Positions 12,451-25,646 are shown, counted from the first letter of the stretch. The stretch is DNA of 64,000 nucleotides from Pyrenophora tritici-repentis (GCF_003171515.1 NC_089390.1:2666001-2730000); one strand, 5' to 3'. A program made the numbers and translations. Notes: a model not told the origin generated them from the sequence alone.

Positions 12451-13458
12451 ATGTCAGATGGCGGAAAGTCCTCGTCGTCTTATTGTAAGTGCGGGCAGGA
12501 GCTCTGCGCATATTCTCATCTCACAAACATTGCAGTCCACTTCTTCGCAGGCCTGAACTCTGGCATTCTCTCGGCAGTACTCCTCCAACCCGCCGACCTT
12601 CTCAAAACGCGCGTTCAACAATCGCGCTCAAGCACCCTCTTTGGCACCATACAATCCATAGCCAGCGGACCAAACCCCGTACGGCAATTCTGGAGGGGAA
12701 CACTACCAAGCACACTACGTACAGGCTTTGGGTCTGCCATATACTTCTCCAGCCTCAATGCGCTGCGTCACCGAGCGAGTTTAGGAGCCGCGGGGAGGGC
12801 AGATGCAGCGGCCAAGGGAGCAGAGCATTCGAGCTCGCTGCCAAAATTAAGCAACACGGCCAATTTGGCGACAGGCGCTTTTGCGCGAACATGGGCAGGC
12901 TTCATCATGATGCCGATAACGGTGCTTAAAGTCCGATATGAGAGTAACCTGTACGCCTACAACTCGCTCTTCACGGCATCAAGAGACATATTCCGCACAG
13001 AGGGGCTCAAGGGCTTCTTTGCCGGGTTTGGAGCAACCGCAGTTCGCGATGCACCCTATGCGGGGCTATATGTCCTCTTCTACGAGCAGTCGAAGAGAAA
13101 GCTTTCTAGCCTTGCAACAAAGATTGAACAGACATCCGGCGCATCCACCAAGCTTTCCACCAGCACGTCTGCAGGTATAAACTTTGTCTCGGGTGTCGCC
13201 GCAGCTGGACTAGGAACGACGATTACCAACCCGTTCGATGCCATCAAGACGCGCATCCAGCTCATGCCCGAACGATATGGAAACATGGTACAGGCGACTA
13301 AGAAGATGTACATGGAAGAGGGCCTGCGTTGCTTTTTCGACGGCCTAGGTATTCGGATCGCGAGAAAGGCAGTCAGTAGTGCGCTTGCTTGGACACTGTA
13401 TGAGGAGCTCATTCGCCGAGCGGAAACTCTGAAGGAGGTGGTTGAGGATAAGATCTAA
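12451..13458 (+). CDS. HEM25: Mitochondrial glycine carrier (SLC25A38/Hem25 family)
   Basis: Two exons, 12451-12484 and 12536-13458, give 318 residues. The 51-nt intron (GTAAGT...TTGCAG) lacks in-frame stops, so an unspliced model adds 17 unsupported residues; removing it yields the expected [28 protein letters not shown] start of repeat 1. Three mitochondrial carrier repeats carry [16 protein letters not shown] and PFDAIKTR (Px[DE]xx[KR]-type motifs, degenerate in repeat 2 as in SLC25A38). Family knowledge: it imports glycine across the inner mitochondrial membrane for delta-aminolevulinate and haem synthesis. Length is normal. The strong repeat-1 sequence makes the assignment to this carrier subgroup fairly secure. 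Confidence 0.93.
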   Translation: MSDGGKSSSSYCKCGQELCAYSHLTNIAVHFFAGLNSGILSAVLLQPADLLKTRVQQSRSSTLFGTIQSIASGPNPVRQFWRGTLPSTLRTGFGSAIYFSSLNALRHRASLGAAGRADAAAKGAEHSSSLPKLSNTANLATGAFARTWAGFIMMPITVLKVRYESNLYAYNSLFTASRDIFRTEGLKGFFAGFGATAVRDAPYAGLYVLFYEQSKRKLSSLATKIEQTSGASTKLSTSTSAGINFVSGVAAAGLGTTITNPFDAIKTRIQLMPERYGNMVQATKKMYMEEGLRCFFDGLGIRIARKAVSSALAWTLYEELIRRAETLKEVVEDKI

Positions 13459-14331
13459 GATGTAATTGTGAAAATGTATAATATTTGCACACACTGACCT
13501 TTTATTGGCGTCAACATGGAGGATCTGTGCCGCGGAAACGACCCTCCCCTGAAGACTTTCACTATTTTCTCGAGCCCACGAACACATGCTTTAGTCCGGG
13601 TTGTTTTAATAGATGTGCACTACTGAACGGCAATTTACGGCCGACTATCGTGGACAACTCAAGCCGGTATTGCATCATTGGTCCCATGTTGAAGAATTCG
13701 GTCCGTATGTACATGCTACGCACGTAAGACTGCATCCGCAAAGGCTGCACAAGAAACGACTCAGTCAAATGAATTCGTTAGTATTACCTCCGTTAATGGC
13801 ATAAATTGTCCATCACAGCCATATGGCTGCCGGAGTTCATGATTGTTTTCACCTTACAGAGCACTGCAGGACATTTCCGAGCATACATAGTGAAAGGACG
13901 AAGCTCGACGCCATCGTTACTGCCGATGACTCGGCGTTAGCCAGAACGCTCGGCTAATGACCGAACGTAGGTTTCCTGGCTCAACTCAAATTACAGTGAA
14001 CGAAGTGGGAAGAGGCATCTTAGTGATTATCATACGATCGCTCCCCAGTGCTGCGCTTTCTGCCCACGCGATAAGTACCGTGTTGCCTACCAACATATCC
14101 ATGAGGTTTGCCTTAGATTGCGGATGTTCGGTGTTTTGACATACGCAGTCTCCGACGTCCGCAGTGCGATCATCCGCTTTTCCAGACTATAGGCACGGAG
14201 GGACGGAGATTCAACCACTATACACCATGGCACCTGTACAAAGCTGGAGAAGTCTACATCTAGCAAACTTCTGGACCGAGCCTCACCCATAGCCCATCAT
14301 TTCCAATCCTAATTTCAATCTTTTTGCTATC
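13459..14331. other. Intergenic: HEM25 to second MFS gene
   Basis: No gene seen. Short open frames without recognisable content. Probably the HEM25 3' UTR and the promoter of the transporter at 14332. Confidence 0.5.
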
Positions 14332-16290
14332 ATGGATGCCCAGGGCCACAGACACACTGACAAGCCGGAACGAGATGCTACTCTCTTGAGGCCGGATCAG
14401 GCACACATTGAAGAAGAACAGGACAAGGAGATCCACGGTTGCAGTTCACACACTAAGATTGGCACTATGGATTCATATTCAGATACCTCTGATGTTGAGC
14501 GCGATGCCGGCATATCGAGGTTCCCAACACAACAAGACCATTTAGGTAGCGATCTCCAGCCGAACTCTACAGAAATTGAGCGCATACAAACGCAGAAGAG
14601 CCAGCACTCCCAGACCGTAGGTTGTAGTACGTTAAAGAGCAGAGCCTCAAGGAAACCATTACCAGCCTTCGGTGCAAACAAACCCTATCCACCCCAACTT
14701 ATCGACCAGGAGGCGTACGTCGTGGGATTCGATGGCCCTGATGATCCGCTGCACGCCCAAAATTGGCCTTTCGTGGACAAATTGATTATAGCTACCATGC
14801 TGGGCTTCACCACCTTTACAGCTTCGTTTGGCAGTGCAATTTTCAGTACGACGATACCCCATCTTCAAGCAAGGTTTCATGTGGGCTCTGTGGTGGCTAC
14901 TCTGGGTACATCGTTGTACGTGCTTGGGTTTGCCACGGGTCCGATTCTATGGGCACCTTACTCTGAGCTCAAGGGTAGACGGTCTCCGCTTGTGTTTGCA
15001 TCGTTTGGGTTTGCCATCTTCAACCTTGCGGTTGCCGTGGCCAAGGATGTGCAGACGGTGATGATTTGTCGGTTTTTTGGCGGCTTCTTTGGTGCTTGCC
15101 CACTCACTGTGAGTGTTTCTTCTGCCATGGTTCTTTTCTTGGAAGGGCTGCTGATTTCGTGGACCAGTGCGTTGCGGCTGTCTTCTCAGATATGTTCAAT
15201 AACCGGTCACGCGGAAACGCCATTACTATCTTCGCCATGGCTGTATTTTGCGGTCCACTCTTCGCTCCTTTCATTGGCGGCTTTATTGTAAAGTCGAAGC
15301 TTGGCTGGCGATGGACTGAGTACATAACGTACGTGTCACATCATCCCCCTTCACATCTCAATATCCACCTAACATATATCCCCCGCAATAGCGCCATCCT
15401 GGGCTTCGTCTGCCTTGGTCTCAACGTCATCTTCCTCCGCGAAACTTACGCGCCCCAAATCCTCGTCGAAAAAGCCGCCACCCTCCGCCGTGCCACCAAA
15501 AACTGGGCAATCCATGCAAAACAAGACGAAATCGAAATCGACTTCGGCGAGCTTCTCGAGAAGAATTTCTCACGTCCCCTCCGCATGCTCGTCACCGAAC
15601 GTATCGTCTTACTTATCACAATTTACATGTCCTTCATCTACGGAATCCTTTACCTCTTCCTCACCGCATACCCCCTAGTCTTCCAGCGCGTCCATGGCAT
15701 GAATCCCGGCGTGGGTGGACTCCCATACTTTGGCCTAATCTCGGGTCAGCTACTCGCTGGATTGGTCATATTCCTCCGCCAACCTGCGTACGAGCGCAAA
15801 CTGGCGGCGAACGACAATGTCAATGTTCCCGAGTGGCGACTCCCCGATGTCATTGCTGGCGGCATTTGTTTCGCGGCGGGCATGTTTTGGTTTGGGTGGA
15901 CAGGGTACAAGGCTGATATTCATTGGATTGTACCTACTCTGAGTGGACTCTTACTGGGTTTTGGGTTGTTGGCGATCTTCTTGCCATTGTTCAATTATTT
16001 GATTGATAGTTATTTGATGGTAAGTTACCATTCACTCTCTTCCTTCAAGATCAGAATGGCTAACATTCGATTAGTTTGCCGCATCGGCTATTGCTGCGAA
16101 CACCTTCTTGCGCAGTCTGGCAGGCGCTGCCTTCCCGCTCTTTGCACGCCAGATGTTCGAGGGCATGGGTATCGAGTGGGCGTCTACACTGTTAGGGTGT
16201 TTGGCTGTTGTCATGGTTCCTGTGCCGGTTTGGTTTTACCTCCAGGGCGAGAAGATTAGGAGGAAGAGTGTGTATGCGCAAACGCGGTAG
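14332..16290 (+). CDS. MFS transporter, DHA1 family (second copy)
   Basis: Four exons, 14332-15108, 15168-15328, 15392-16019 and 16075-16290, give 593 residues. The second intron (63 nt) is open in frame, so the long frame 15066-16259 misleadingly reads through it and through intron 3. The hydrophilic N-terminal tail (about 140 residues, rich in Ser/Gln/Glu) leads to [15 protein letters not shown], the pre-helix-1 signature shared with the transporter at 4635. Twelve predicted helices follow, with [13 protein letters not shown], then [18 protein letters not shown] after the first splice, and [18 protein letters not shown]. The role is proton-coupled export, substrate unknown. The secreted FAD oxidase gene lies 1.6 kb downstream on the same strand, a possible but unproven functional partner. 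Confidence 0.9.
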
Positions 16291-17863
16291 GAAAGGGGCA
16301 ATGTAAAAGTTCTACGGGCGTTGTGCTGCTGAGTCTTTTGTTTGGTCAAAGCGACAGTTTTTGCTACGAGAAGAACAGTGAATTAGCAAACTTCATAGAT
16401 TGTTACACGGATGAATCGTAGTCACTCTTTATGACTTAGGCAAGGTCCGAGGTAGAAGAGCTGGAGGAATTAGTGAGGTAATGATGTTAGATGGTAATAG
16501 AGATGGTGGGGCAATGTCCCCAACTCCATCGCAATAGAGAAAGACGTCAAGTGGAGTCAGTCTAGAATGAATGATGGCTGTCAACGTGATTTGCAGATTG
16601 TCGAATATCCTGAACACGAGTGAATCCAACCAAATACTTCATTGCATTAAAGTGCTTGCGACCATTGCCGAGGGCGTTTGAAAATCCATCATTGTCGTAT
16701 GAGAGACCTTTGTAACGATGACTTAGGCAATTACTGCGAGTTCGCCCTGCATATGCATAGGGCGTTAGAAGCGCACAATTGGAAGCTATGATTCAGCCAA
16801 AGTGGGTTCTTGCGGGGAAGTTGTTGAGGCTCAAGGGGAAGTCGCTACCGGTGCCCGTTATCCCGGAAGCTAACATTGTTTGTTGATCGCACCTTATGCA
16901 TCCGCCCACCCCTCAAAAAATGACATCCTAAACACCTTAAGATGCAAGTACGTCGATTAACTCTCTAAAGGCAAAGTTCAAGTAGCCGTTGTAACAGAAA
17001 TCTAATAGTATTTTAGCTATAATTTCCTCGTTGGCTATAATCCACGTGCAAACCTGCATGTCGGGTATACTTACAGCAAGAGGGTATTTCCCAGCGACAG
17101 ATCTCTCCATATTACTTCGAACTAGGATAGTGGCTCAACCGTGCATACTGAGCATAGCACTGTTACCAATTGTCGCCACGCCAGATGTGTGCTGTTACGC
17201 AGCTTCATTAGTCAGAATGTCCTGATGGACCAATACCTGATGCCTTTGCCAAACAAGGCAGGTGGGTAGATGCACGAACGGCCACAGCCGGGTATTGAAG
17301 CCGACCGGTGGCGTCTCGCTACAGATTTTGCCAGCTCAGCCATATGGGATAGCCTTGAAATCACCGGATCTAGGTCTTACCTGAAGTCCAATTATGGTAA
17401 AAAAAGATAGACACGGTAGGATCATGCTCTTGGCACGCAGGCTCCGGCCCCCAACGCATTATCCGGGTGAATGGGAATTCGACAGCACTCCGGCCTTGTG
17501 GCAGACTCTAGTGGCCCATTTTCAACTGGAAGCCGTATAGAGAGATGGATAGACTTGCCCGGTCTAATCTCACTCTCGAATGTGGCGCAAACTCTTCCAG
17601 GCACCCTTGGTCTGTACCTTACTCAGCGGCCGGCAAGACCTAGCTAAGGTAGCAATTCAACAGCTGCATTGGTCCAATTTCAAGCCATGATGGAGTGCAG
17701 CAGGGCGTACTGCATCTATACCAAAGCCATCTAGGTAGATATGGATTAGGCTGCACACTAGGTATTACTGTGAGTGCGCGAGTCTGTCTGAAGTATTTAT
17801 ATTGGACTGCGGAAGCACGTCGTCGTAAGTTTTTTTCGACTCTATCTTGTGCTCTTCGTCAAA
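16291..17863. other. Intergenic: MFS transporter to FAD oxidase
   Basis: No gene seen in 1.57 kb. Open frames of about 60-80 codons show no recognisable content. The last 100 bases hold a TATA-like site (listed separately). Confidence 0.5.
17794..17801 (+). promoter_or_regulatory. TATA-like element of FAD oxidase gene
   Basis: TATTTATA lies about 65 nt upstream of the oxidase start codon, within the usual fungal TATA-to-ATG distance. Position and match are the only support. Confidence 0.35.
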
Positions 17864-19857
17864 ATGGGTCGCTTCTCACTACTCGCTTCTTTGCTTTTGG
17901 CAACCAATGGGGTCTTGTGTGCCACATGGCTTGGTGAAGTTAAGAAATTAGACGGCGTTGACTATCAGTGTGAGTGGAATTTGTGTAAATGTCTTTTCAT
18001 AACATACTGACAGGAATAAAGGCAAGTGCTACTCCGACAACGCGTGTTGGCCTACAAACAAGGATTGGGAAAAGCTCAACCAAACTGTATCTGGTGCCCT
18101 GCAGGCTGCAATACCACCTGGTGCCGTTTGCCACAAGAACTTTGAAAATTCTACCAGCGTGTATGATGCAGCAAAGTGTGCAGACTTGCAAGCCAACTGG
18201 CAGGTTGAACAAGTCCTGTATGTCTTATCATCTGAACAACAACGTTGAAGACAATGCTAACGTTATCCTAGGGTTGATGACCCAATTGCCGGACTGTGGC
18301 CGTTCAAGACCAACAACACCTGCTTACCGACCAACAACCCGTCTGAGCCCTGCTCCAGGGGTTTTTACGGGCGCTATGTAATCGTGGCGACCACGAAGGA
18401 ACAAATCAGGGCAGGCGTGAACTTTTCACGAGAGCGCAACCTTCGTCTGATTATCCGTAATACCGGCCATGACTTCATGTGAGAATTATATCTGGTTATC
18501 CTTCCATGTAGGGAAGAAGACTAATGTAGCATAAGGGGCCGTTCGACCGGTTACGGGTCCCTCATTATCAATACTCACCACTTCAAGGAGGTCAAGTTTC
18601 TCAAGAAGTACACTGGACCTGGCGACTGGACAGGTAGTGCGGCTATCGTTGGTGCTGGCGTTCAGGGTCGTGAGCTCTTCCGTCAATGCTTTGCTCAGAG
18701 CCCCAAAGTCGTCATTGTTGGTGGGGAGTGCCCGGTATGTTGATAAGCTGGATACCATTATTCCAATCGCTAAACCCTCATAGACTGTCGGTTGGGGCGG
18801 TGGCTATATTCAAGGCGGTGGTCACGGTCCGCTTTCTGGCATATACGGTATGGGAGCTGACAATGTGCTTTCCTTTGACGCCATCACTGCCGAAGGAAAA
18901 TACGTTACTGCCAACGCGAAGGAAAACTCTGATCTCTTCTGGGCTCTCAAGGGCGGCGGTCCCAGTTCTTTTGCGGTTGTCGTCGCCATCACGGTGAAGA
19001 CGTTCCCCGAGGTTCCCACGGCTGGCACGATCCTCAATATTAACTCGACGCACACCAACGACACGGAACTGTTTGCCAAGGGCGTTCATATCTTCCACAA
19101 CCTGGCGAATCACTACGCTGACCATGGAATGTTCGTGTATTTTGAACTTGGCCCAGGCCCTCAGGTCCTTCACATTGCTCCATTCGTCGGCCCCAACATG
19201 ACCGGAAGCCAGCTTGCCGCTGTTCTCGCACCACTATACGAACAACTAGACGCAGCCAAGGTGCCTTATGATGCGCACACAAAGGCCTTCCCCACCTTCT
19301 TCGAAATGTACATTGACCTGTTCGAAGACGAGCCAGCAAACCGTCAATCCATTGTAGGGGGTCGTCTCTTCACACAGGCTGATATTACCAGCCATGGGGA
19401 TGAGATTGCAGATGTCCTCATCTATGCAGCAATGCCAGAGCCCACCCAACTCGGGTTTAACGTCGGCCATATTGTTAATCCCGGGCGTGCATACCCCAAA
19501 GTAGACAACGCCATCAATCCTGCCTGGCGCAACGCCAGCAGTTTCGTCATTACGAATATCGTCATGGAGGGCACTGAACCATGGACGGTCAAGAAGGAGC
19601 GCGAGAAGTTCAACACCAATGTTGTGGGCAAGAGGCTGAGAGACGCCTCACCCAATGGAGCGAGCTACGTCAATGAAGGTGATCTCAATGAGCCCAACTG
19701 GCAAGAGGCGTACTGGGGCAGCAATTACGCGAGGCTGTTGAAGATTCGCCAGAAGTGGGATCCTAATGGTGTCTTCTTTACTGAGACTACGCCAGGGACG
19801 GAGAACTGGAGTGTGCTTGACTATGGTACGAAGCTGTGCAAAAAAACCAGTGCGTAG
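17864..19857 (+). CDS. Secreted FAD-linked oxidase (berberine bridge enzyme-like, VAO/PCMH fold)
   Basis: Five exons, 17864-17969, 18022-18217, 18272-18478, 18536-18734 and 18784-19857, give 593 residues with phase agreement throughout. Residues 1-20 form a signal peptide ending LCA. The FAD-binding region has RNTGHD (His for 8-alpha-histidyl FAD) and GGECPTVGWGGGYIQGGGH (Cys for 6-S-cysteinyl FAD), so bicovalent flavin is expected from family knowledge. The C-terminus has the BBE-type YVNEGDLNEPNWQEAYWG and NYARLLKIRQKWDPNGVFF motifs. Such enzymes oxidise sugars, alcohols or alkaloid-like substrates with O2, making H2O2. Substrate unknown. Several N-glycosylation sites fit secretion. Only the last 335 residues form one long open frame; the N-terminal 258 come from the four upstream exons. 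Confidence 0.9.
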
Positions 19858-20517
19858 GCGGGGAAGTGGTATTGATTGTGGTGCATGTCATACGGGAGCG
19901 AACCTTGTTGAAGCGTATGCATATTGATTGCCTCAGGTATGACGCGACGACTGATACGCGTGTATATGGCGTGATGACTGCGTATCTGCATGTTCTGCGC
20001 CCAAGATTGTCAACGTAACCCGAGATGAATGTGATGCGGTTGAAATGGTGAGAGTTCAAGCACTTCTGTGTTCTATACCTAGGTGGAGCAGTGAGACCAA
20101 AAGCTGGGCAAGCAGCCCGGGGGAGAGCGGGAGCGATGACGAAAGAGTCGCGTTTTTCGCTAATCGGTAACGGGCTTAGCAGCAAGTTCACCTTCACAAG
20201 CCAATGTATCCTAACTACCAACAACCATCCCAATTCCTTGCAACCCCTCAGCTGTGTAGTCCCCCGCTTAAGACGCCAACTATTCCGCTTCGATTACGCA
20301 GATCCATTAGCGACACCATCGGATACAAAACCGTCTACGGTCCTACGGTCCGACGATCCGAAGAATCATCGCATTCCGAAGAATCCCATCAGGCTCCTAT
20401 TCACCATCGCGAAGACCCGATTAGACGTTTGCCACCATTGCGCAGCCCACATCTCGCCCGAGAACACATGCCACGCGCATGCCGAACCTCTCTCCGAGTC
20501 CCGTTAATGTCGATTGA
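19858..20517. other. Intergenic and leader of the VPS9-ankyrin gene
   Basis: No separate gene recognised. An ATG at 20204 opens a 109-codon frame ending at 20533, overlapping the proposed main start at 20518 by 16 nt in another frame. If transcribed it would be a long overlapping upstream ORF; otherwise transcription starts downstream of it. Confidence 0.45.
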
Positions 20518-23500
20518 ATGCCTCCCGTCCTGAATCCCTTCTTACGGGCTTTCTTCCGTAGCGCACTCCCCAGCCAGTGCCAGCCGGCGCAGCATCACGT
20601 AGGGTGCCTGGATAAGCCACGGGCAAGAGCGCAGTTGCTGACGTTGTATGCTATAGGTACTTCTTGTCCCGACGACCGAAGTTCTCCTCACATCGCGCGA
20701 CAAGGAATCGAATACCTCGTACGTTGACCTCAGCGGCTCTGAAGACTTCCTCGCAAGCCATGTGTTACGTGTGCCAGGGGGCGTGGGACCGAACAACCAT
20801 GTCAAGGATGCAGGCACTTTTAGGGAGACAAGAGGCAAGGCCAAGCAGTTCACAACGGCCAATGGTCGGACGGTGATTGTCAAGGACGCCTTCATCTACA
20901 GCAATAAAGGCTTCAAGACACTCAACCAAGCGCAGCTCCTTAGCGACACCATCTTCTACCCTGATTCCTTCGATGCGCAGCCTTGGCTGGTATACTTCAT
21001 TTCCCGGCCACTCATAGGCACCTTTGACCCAAACCCGATAATACCGGCTACACTACACGTCAAGAAGGATGCCGCGCCAGCACCTCCACCTGCGGGGAGC
21101 TCAGCCATGGCTGTCAGCTCGTCAATGCCGCGGAAGAAGGACGTCAAGTCGTTCAGCGACCTCTTGAACCACTTTCCCATGATCGCCCGCCAGATGCAGC
21201 CAGGCCTGGAGAGGCTGTTCAAGGAGTTTGGCAAGGAATTAGAGAAGCCGCTACCAGTTACACCTACACAACGATCAAGACGTTCGTCCATGAGCTCGCG
21301 AGCCAGCCAGCGGAGACGAGGCTCGGCATCATCAGCGGAGACGGCACCACTGTCCATTCATAGCAGCATGTCGCAGGGCCCGAATGGCTTCATATCGAAC
21401 CTAGAGATCAGCGACGAAGAAGACCAGATGCGAAGATCGCTCGAGACTGCTGTAACGGCAGCGATTGATCTGTTTCAAATGGTCGATAAGCAGCAGTTGT
21501 CACTTTTGGGCGCGACTACAGACTTGACGGGCCCTATCGTCGAGCGCATGATTGAGCGATACATTGCCGAGCAAGTGCACAATACCATCCTGTTCCCGCG
21601 AATCCAACAAATACGCATGCTGGAGGATGCCGAACTCGAGCGCCGAACGCGACAAATGATGGACATCGACATATCGCAGGTTGGCATTGATATTGGACAC
21701 GGTCGCAAGGGCAAACAAGAGCTGGCTATACGGTTGTCGAAAGCCGTGGACAAGTTCAAGAGAATGGGCGTTGCAGGCAGTCCTCAAGAAATGCTGGAAA
21801 TACTCCTCACAGTGCAGAAGCATATCACGATGCCGGATGAGCAACAGGAAAAGACCATGGCGAACGGAGAGCAACTCTCCGAGAAGCAAGATCACTTGCT
21901 CACTATCAATGCAGATACACTCGTCTCACTATTGCTCATAGTAGTCATTCGAGCGCCGGTACGGCATCTGCAGGCACGACTGTCCTACATGCGCCATTTC
22001 ATCTTCATTGACGATGTCGAAAGCGGCGAAATGGGCTACGCCCTCAGCACATTTGAAGCTGTTTTGTCGTATCTGACAACAGACTCTGGAGGCTTACGAA
22101 GAGCAAGTCGACGTAACAGGGCACTGTGGCATGCCACCAAGACGGGTGATCTTGCGACCATGCAAGGCATCCTTGAACCTGACAGGTCTTTCCATGCAGA
22201 CATGGACAGCTTCTCTTCAGATGAGAGCGACACTCCACCAAGACATCGCCCAGTCAGATTCGCAGCAAGTCTATCAGAGCTACGCTCTCCGGGAGGAACC
22301 ATCACGAACGGGGATCATGAGCCACGGTCAAGATCAAGTCGTTCACATTCATCTCGCGAGAACGGGGTCATTGAGGACGGACCACTAGCACACATCTTTC
22401 CCTTCCAGCGAGCTCAGACACCGCCGCTACCCGACAGACCAAAGATGAAGAAGCGGGTATCAATGGACACGAGAAGTATGTCGAGTGGCTCGGCGCGCTC
22501 ATTCCGATCTCGTACAACACTCGATTCGCGTGTTAGCGCTATTGAAGGCGATGTCTCGATAGAGAAGCTCACTATGACACAAGGGCCTGATGGCGAGTCA
22601 CTGCTCATGATGGCTATTGAGAACAAGCAAGATAGGGCACTACAATACCTGCTCAGCCTTACAGAGTTCTATACTCCTTCACTCATCTTTGAAGACTACA
22701 ACAATGAAGGTACCAACCTTTTGAGCGCAGCAATACAGCTCGGCCATGCCAAGACGACAGACACAATTCTCAATTACATACTGGAGAATAGTCCAAGTCC
22801 TGATGTATTGAGAGACTACCTAGCAAGGCCAGATGCAAAGGGTAGGTGTGTGGCGCACTATCTGTTCAATCAGCCACGTCTCATCGATCGTATCGGGCAT
22901 CTCCTGCCTTGGCGGTTAAAGGATAAGAATGGGCAGACGCCAGTCTTTGCTCTCTGCAGATCTTACGATCACGATCAGTACCACGACATGGTAGACAAGG
23001 CGTTACTAGCCGCGACGCATGATCAAGATGACGGGCAGCCGCTGCATCTCGATGAGCACGTCGATAATAAGGGCAACAGCCTACTGCACATCATCACTGA
23101 TCCGCAGCTAGCAGCAAGATTGCTTTACCGCTGCGATTCAGATGCTAATGCGACCAACGACCGTCAATTTACCCCGCTCATGGTAGCCAGCAAATATGGA
23201 CGCACAGACATGGTGCGTGTGTTCTTCCAAGACCCGAGAGTAGACTTGTCTTACAGAGACGCGCGTGGCCTTACGGCTGTCGAGCTTGCCAAAGACGACG
23301 AGGTTCGCAATCGTATTGATGATCTTGTTCTCTTGTCCAATGAAGCCGGACCTGACGGGCGAACTACGACTGTCGTTCGCTCATTTTTCGTGGAAGATGG
23401 AACTGTACGCCTTGTATTGAAGTCTGGAGCACCCAATGACAACAACACAATCACGGTCACGACATGCCGTCGGTCATCGCAGGATTTTGAGAACCTTGGA

Positions 23501-24721
23501 AAGTGGCTTGCACAGGAGCATCCTGCGTCGTGGCTACCCGTCATACACAACCTAGCGTCACCCTACCTCATACCGTCAAGACCTTCAAGATCAATACTGC
23601 GCGATGTGCAGCTTCGGCTCGACGCATTTCTCAAAATCCTACTCAAGCACCCCACCTTTTCGACACACGAGTTGGTATGGGAGTTCTTCCTCGTCCCTGA
23701 CATTGACTCGTCCATGCTCGCAGAACGCTCAGCACGCAAGGCTGAGTTGCGTGTCGAGCGCCTCCGCGAAGAATACGCTCCGATATACGATGTCCGTGAA
23801 GTGGAACTCTTCGTCCAGCACATGCGTGAAAATATCCGTGCTTTACATCATGCCTCAAGGTCTGTCCTCCGGCGCGCAAACAAGGTTCGGTCTGCGGCAT
23901 CAGATCTCAATGATGCAGCCAAGATTGCCAATACCGCTCTGCATTCTGTCACTTTCCTGCCAGAGAAGCATCTGAGAGCGCTCGAACGCTACACAAAGAC
24001 GCTGAACCAAAGCGAAGCAAGTCCGATGGCAGGCTTCTACTACTCGATGCATGCCATCTCCAGCACAATTAACGCCATCTTGACCTCACTGGCCCGTCCT
24101 TCGACCCTCATAACCGCCATGTCGACGGCACAGAAAGCCATCGATCGTCATAACCTTTCTGTCCGCCGCTCTGATCGATGGCCACTCGGTCTTCTCGATG
24201 ACGCCCGATCTAGAGTCCAGAGAGATGCCCAAGAGAAGATGGATAAAAGTAAACTTGAGCTTGAAGACCTTGGCAGGGAGCTGAGGTACACGCAGCAGGT
24301 TGTTGCGCAAGAACTTGCGAGTTGGCAGGAGAATAGAGTGGAGACGGGGAGGTCAGCACTCAAGGAGTTGGCTAGGAAGATGTGCGTTGTCGAGAAGGCT
24401 CGGCTGGAGAGTATGAAGAGAGCAGTTAGAGAACTGGGCATCGGGATCCCAAGGGCGAAATTAGGTAATGGGCATATCAACGGTGTCCAGACAAATGGCG
24501 TTCATAAGCCGGTGAATATCAATATGGGCTTGTCAGAGGCAGTGCTTGAACAAAGCAAACTCGACAACATTGCGCCTGGACTAGGCGCCGTCGAGGATCC
24601 AGAATGCGAGGGCATGATCTTATCCAACGGAAAAGCTCCCGCGGAGGACGCACCTCCTGCCGATGAGCTCGCGCAAGAAGCCCTGGAGCCACCACCGAGC
24701 ACCGCAAACGGCTCGGCTTGA
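20518..24721 (+). CDS. VRL1: Vrl1/VARP-like VPS9-ankyrin-PX-BAR endosomal protein
   Basis: Two exons, 20518-20598 (27 codons) and 20657-24721, give 1381 residues. The frame containing most of the protein has no ATG near its start: an in-frame TAG sits at 20654-20656, which is the intron acceptor (GCTATAG), so the small exon ending CQPAQHH supplies the start. Domains by eye: VPS9-type Rab5 GEF core around residues 270-490 (ADTLVSLLLIVVIRAPVRHLQARLSYM and GEMGYALSTFEAVLSYL), ankyrin repeats about 640-900 (TPLMVASKYGRTDMVRVFF), a PX-like region about 920-1060, and a helical BAR-like region about 1060-1300. This order matches yeast Vrl1, partner of Vin1 in the VINE endosomal complex. Expected role is Rab5-family activation with membrane-coat function at endosomes. 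Confidence 0.85.
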
Positions 24722-25646
24722 TTCATCTACCCTTTTTCTTATAATTCTCAATGTATAACTCCTTCACTTGAAACTTCTTATTTCGATTTTTTTCATCGGA
24801 TAGATGGCGTACACAGATGTAATGTGTGGGAATCAGGAAGGGTATTGGAGGTATATATATCAGCGACGGCGTTCGATCTGAATGTTTGTGGGTGTGGGAT
24901 AGTAGTCAAGTATTCTTTAATCAATTTCTGTGCGAAAAACAATAAACTTCACCGCTTCTAGTTTGTCTTAACAGCTATGGAAAGACCAAGATAGCTAGGT
25001 AGAAAGACTTCCAGTCTAGAGTGAAGCATCGCGCTAACATTGCAGCGCCACCTGTGGTCCCTTCTTTTGGCGCCCGACCCGCACCGCACCGCACACCTGC
25101 CGGCCCACCCCCCTGCGCAAGCGCCCTTGTCTCTCCCTCCCCGTGATCCAACGATCAACCATCCATCTTCCCTGAAATATCCATGACCCCGCGGTGTTTC
25201 GCCTTGTCGCAACTTGAGCGCTTGCGCCACAGAGGCGAAGACGCAAACAGGGGTTTATTGGCTGGGGGTGGCTGCCATCAATGCTCGCCAAAAGACCTTG
25301 AATTAGGCGTGAGTGGTGAGGACCCTGAATTTATGACGACATTGGCGCGAGGCTGTGCCTGACTGGTCTCCCTTTGGTGGTTGTCTATTCTGCGGCATTG
25401 TACGACGGTTGTTTCATCCACACACTCTCTCTTTTCCTGTTTCTTATGTGGTCAAAGGGAAAGAGAAGGGAACTGCTGACTTTTCTTTACTTTTCACTCT
25501 CTTTATTGCTTTGCGTCGCGCGTTGAAAGAGATTTCTGTGACTTCGTTGCGCGTTGCGCGTGTATACTTGCGACAACGACATCAAACCCCCGACGAACCC
25601 TGCTATACAGATATTCCGAGCTACCAGGGAGAAAGAGACGGAAATC
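24722..25646. other. Intergenic: VRL1-like gene to membrane protein
   Basis: No gene seen. The first 200 bases are T-rich 3' UTR-like. The pyrimidine-rich blocks around 25060-25200 and 25400-25500 suggest a promoter and long leader for the gene at 25647. Confidence 0.5.

Noticed and set aside
15066..16259. Single long 397-codon reading frame as a separate transporter gene
   Set aside because: It reads through introns of the transporter at 14332; its middle is exons 2 and 3 of that gene and its end is out of frame with the true last exon.
14332..24721. Secondary metabolite gene cluster
   Set aside because: No polyketide synthase, peptide synthetase, terpene synthase or P450 core gene is present; the neighbours are housekeeping genes.
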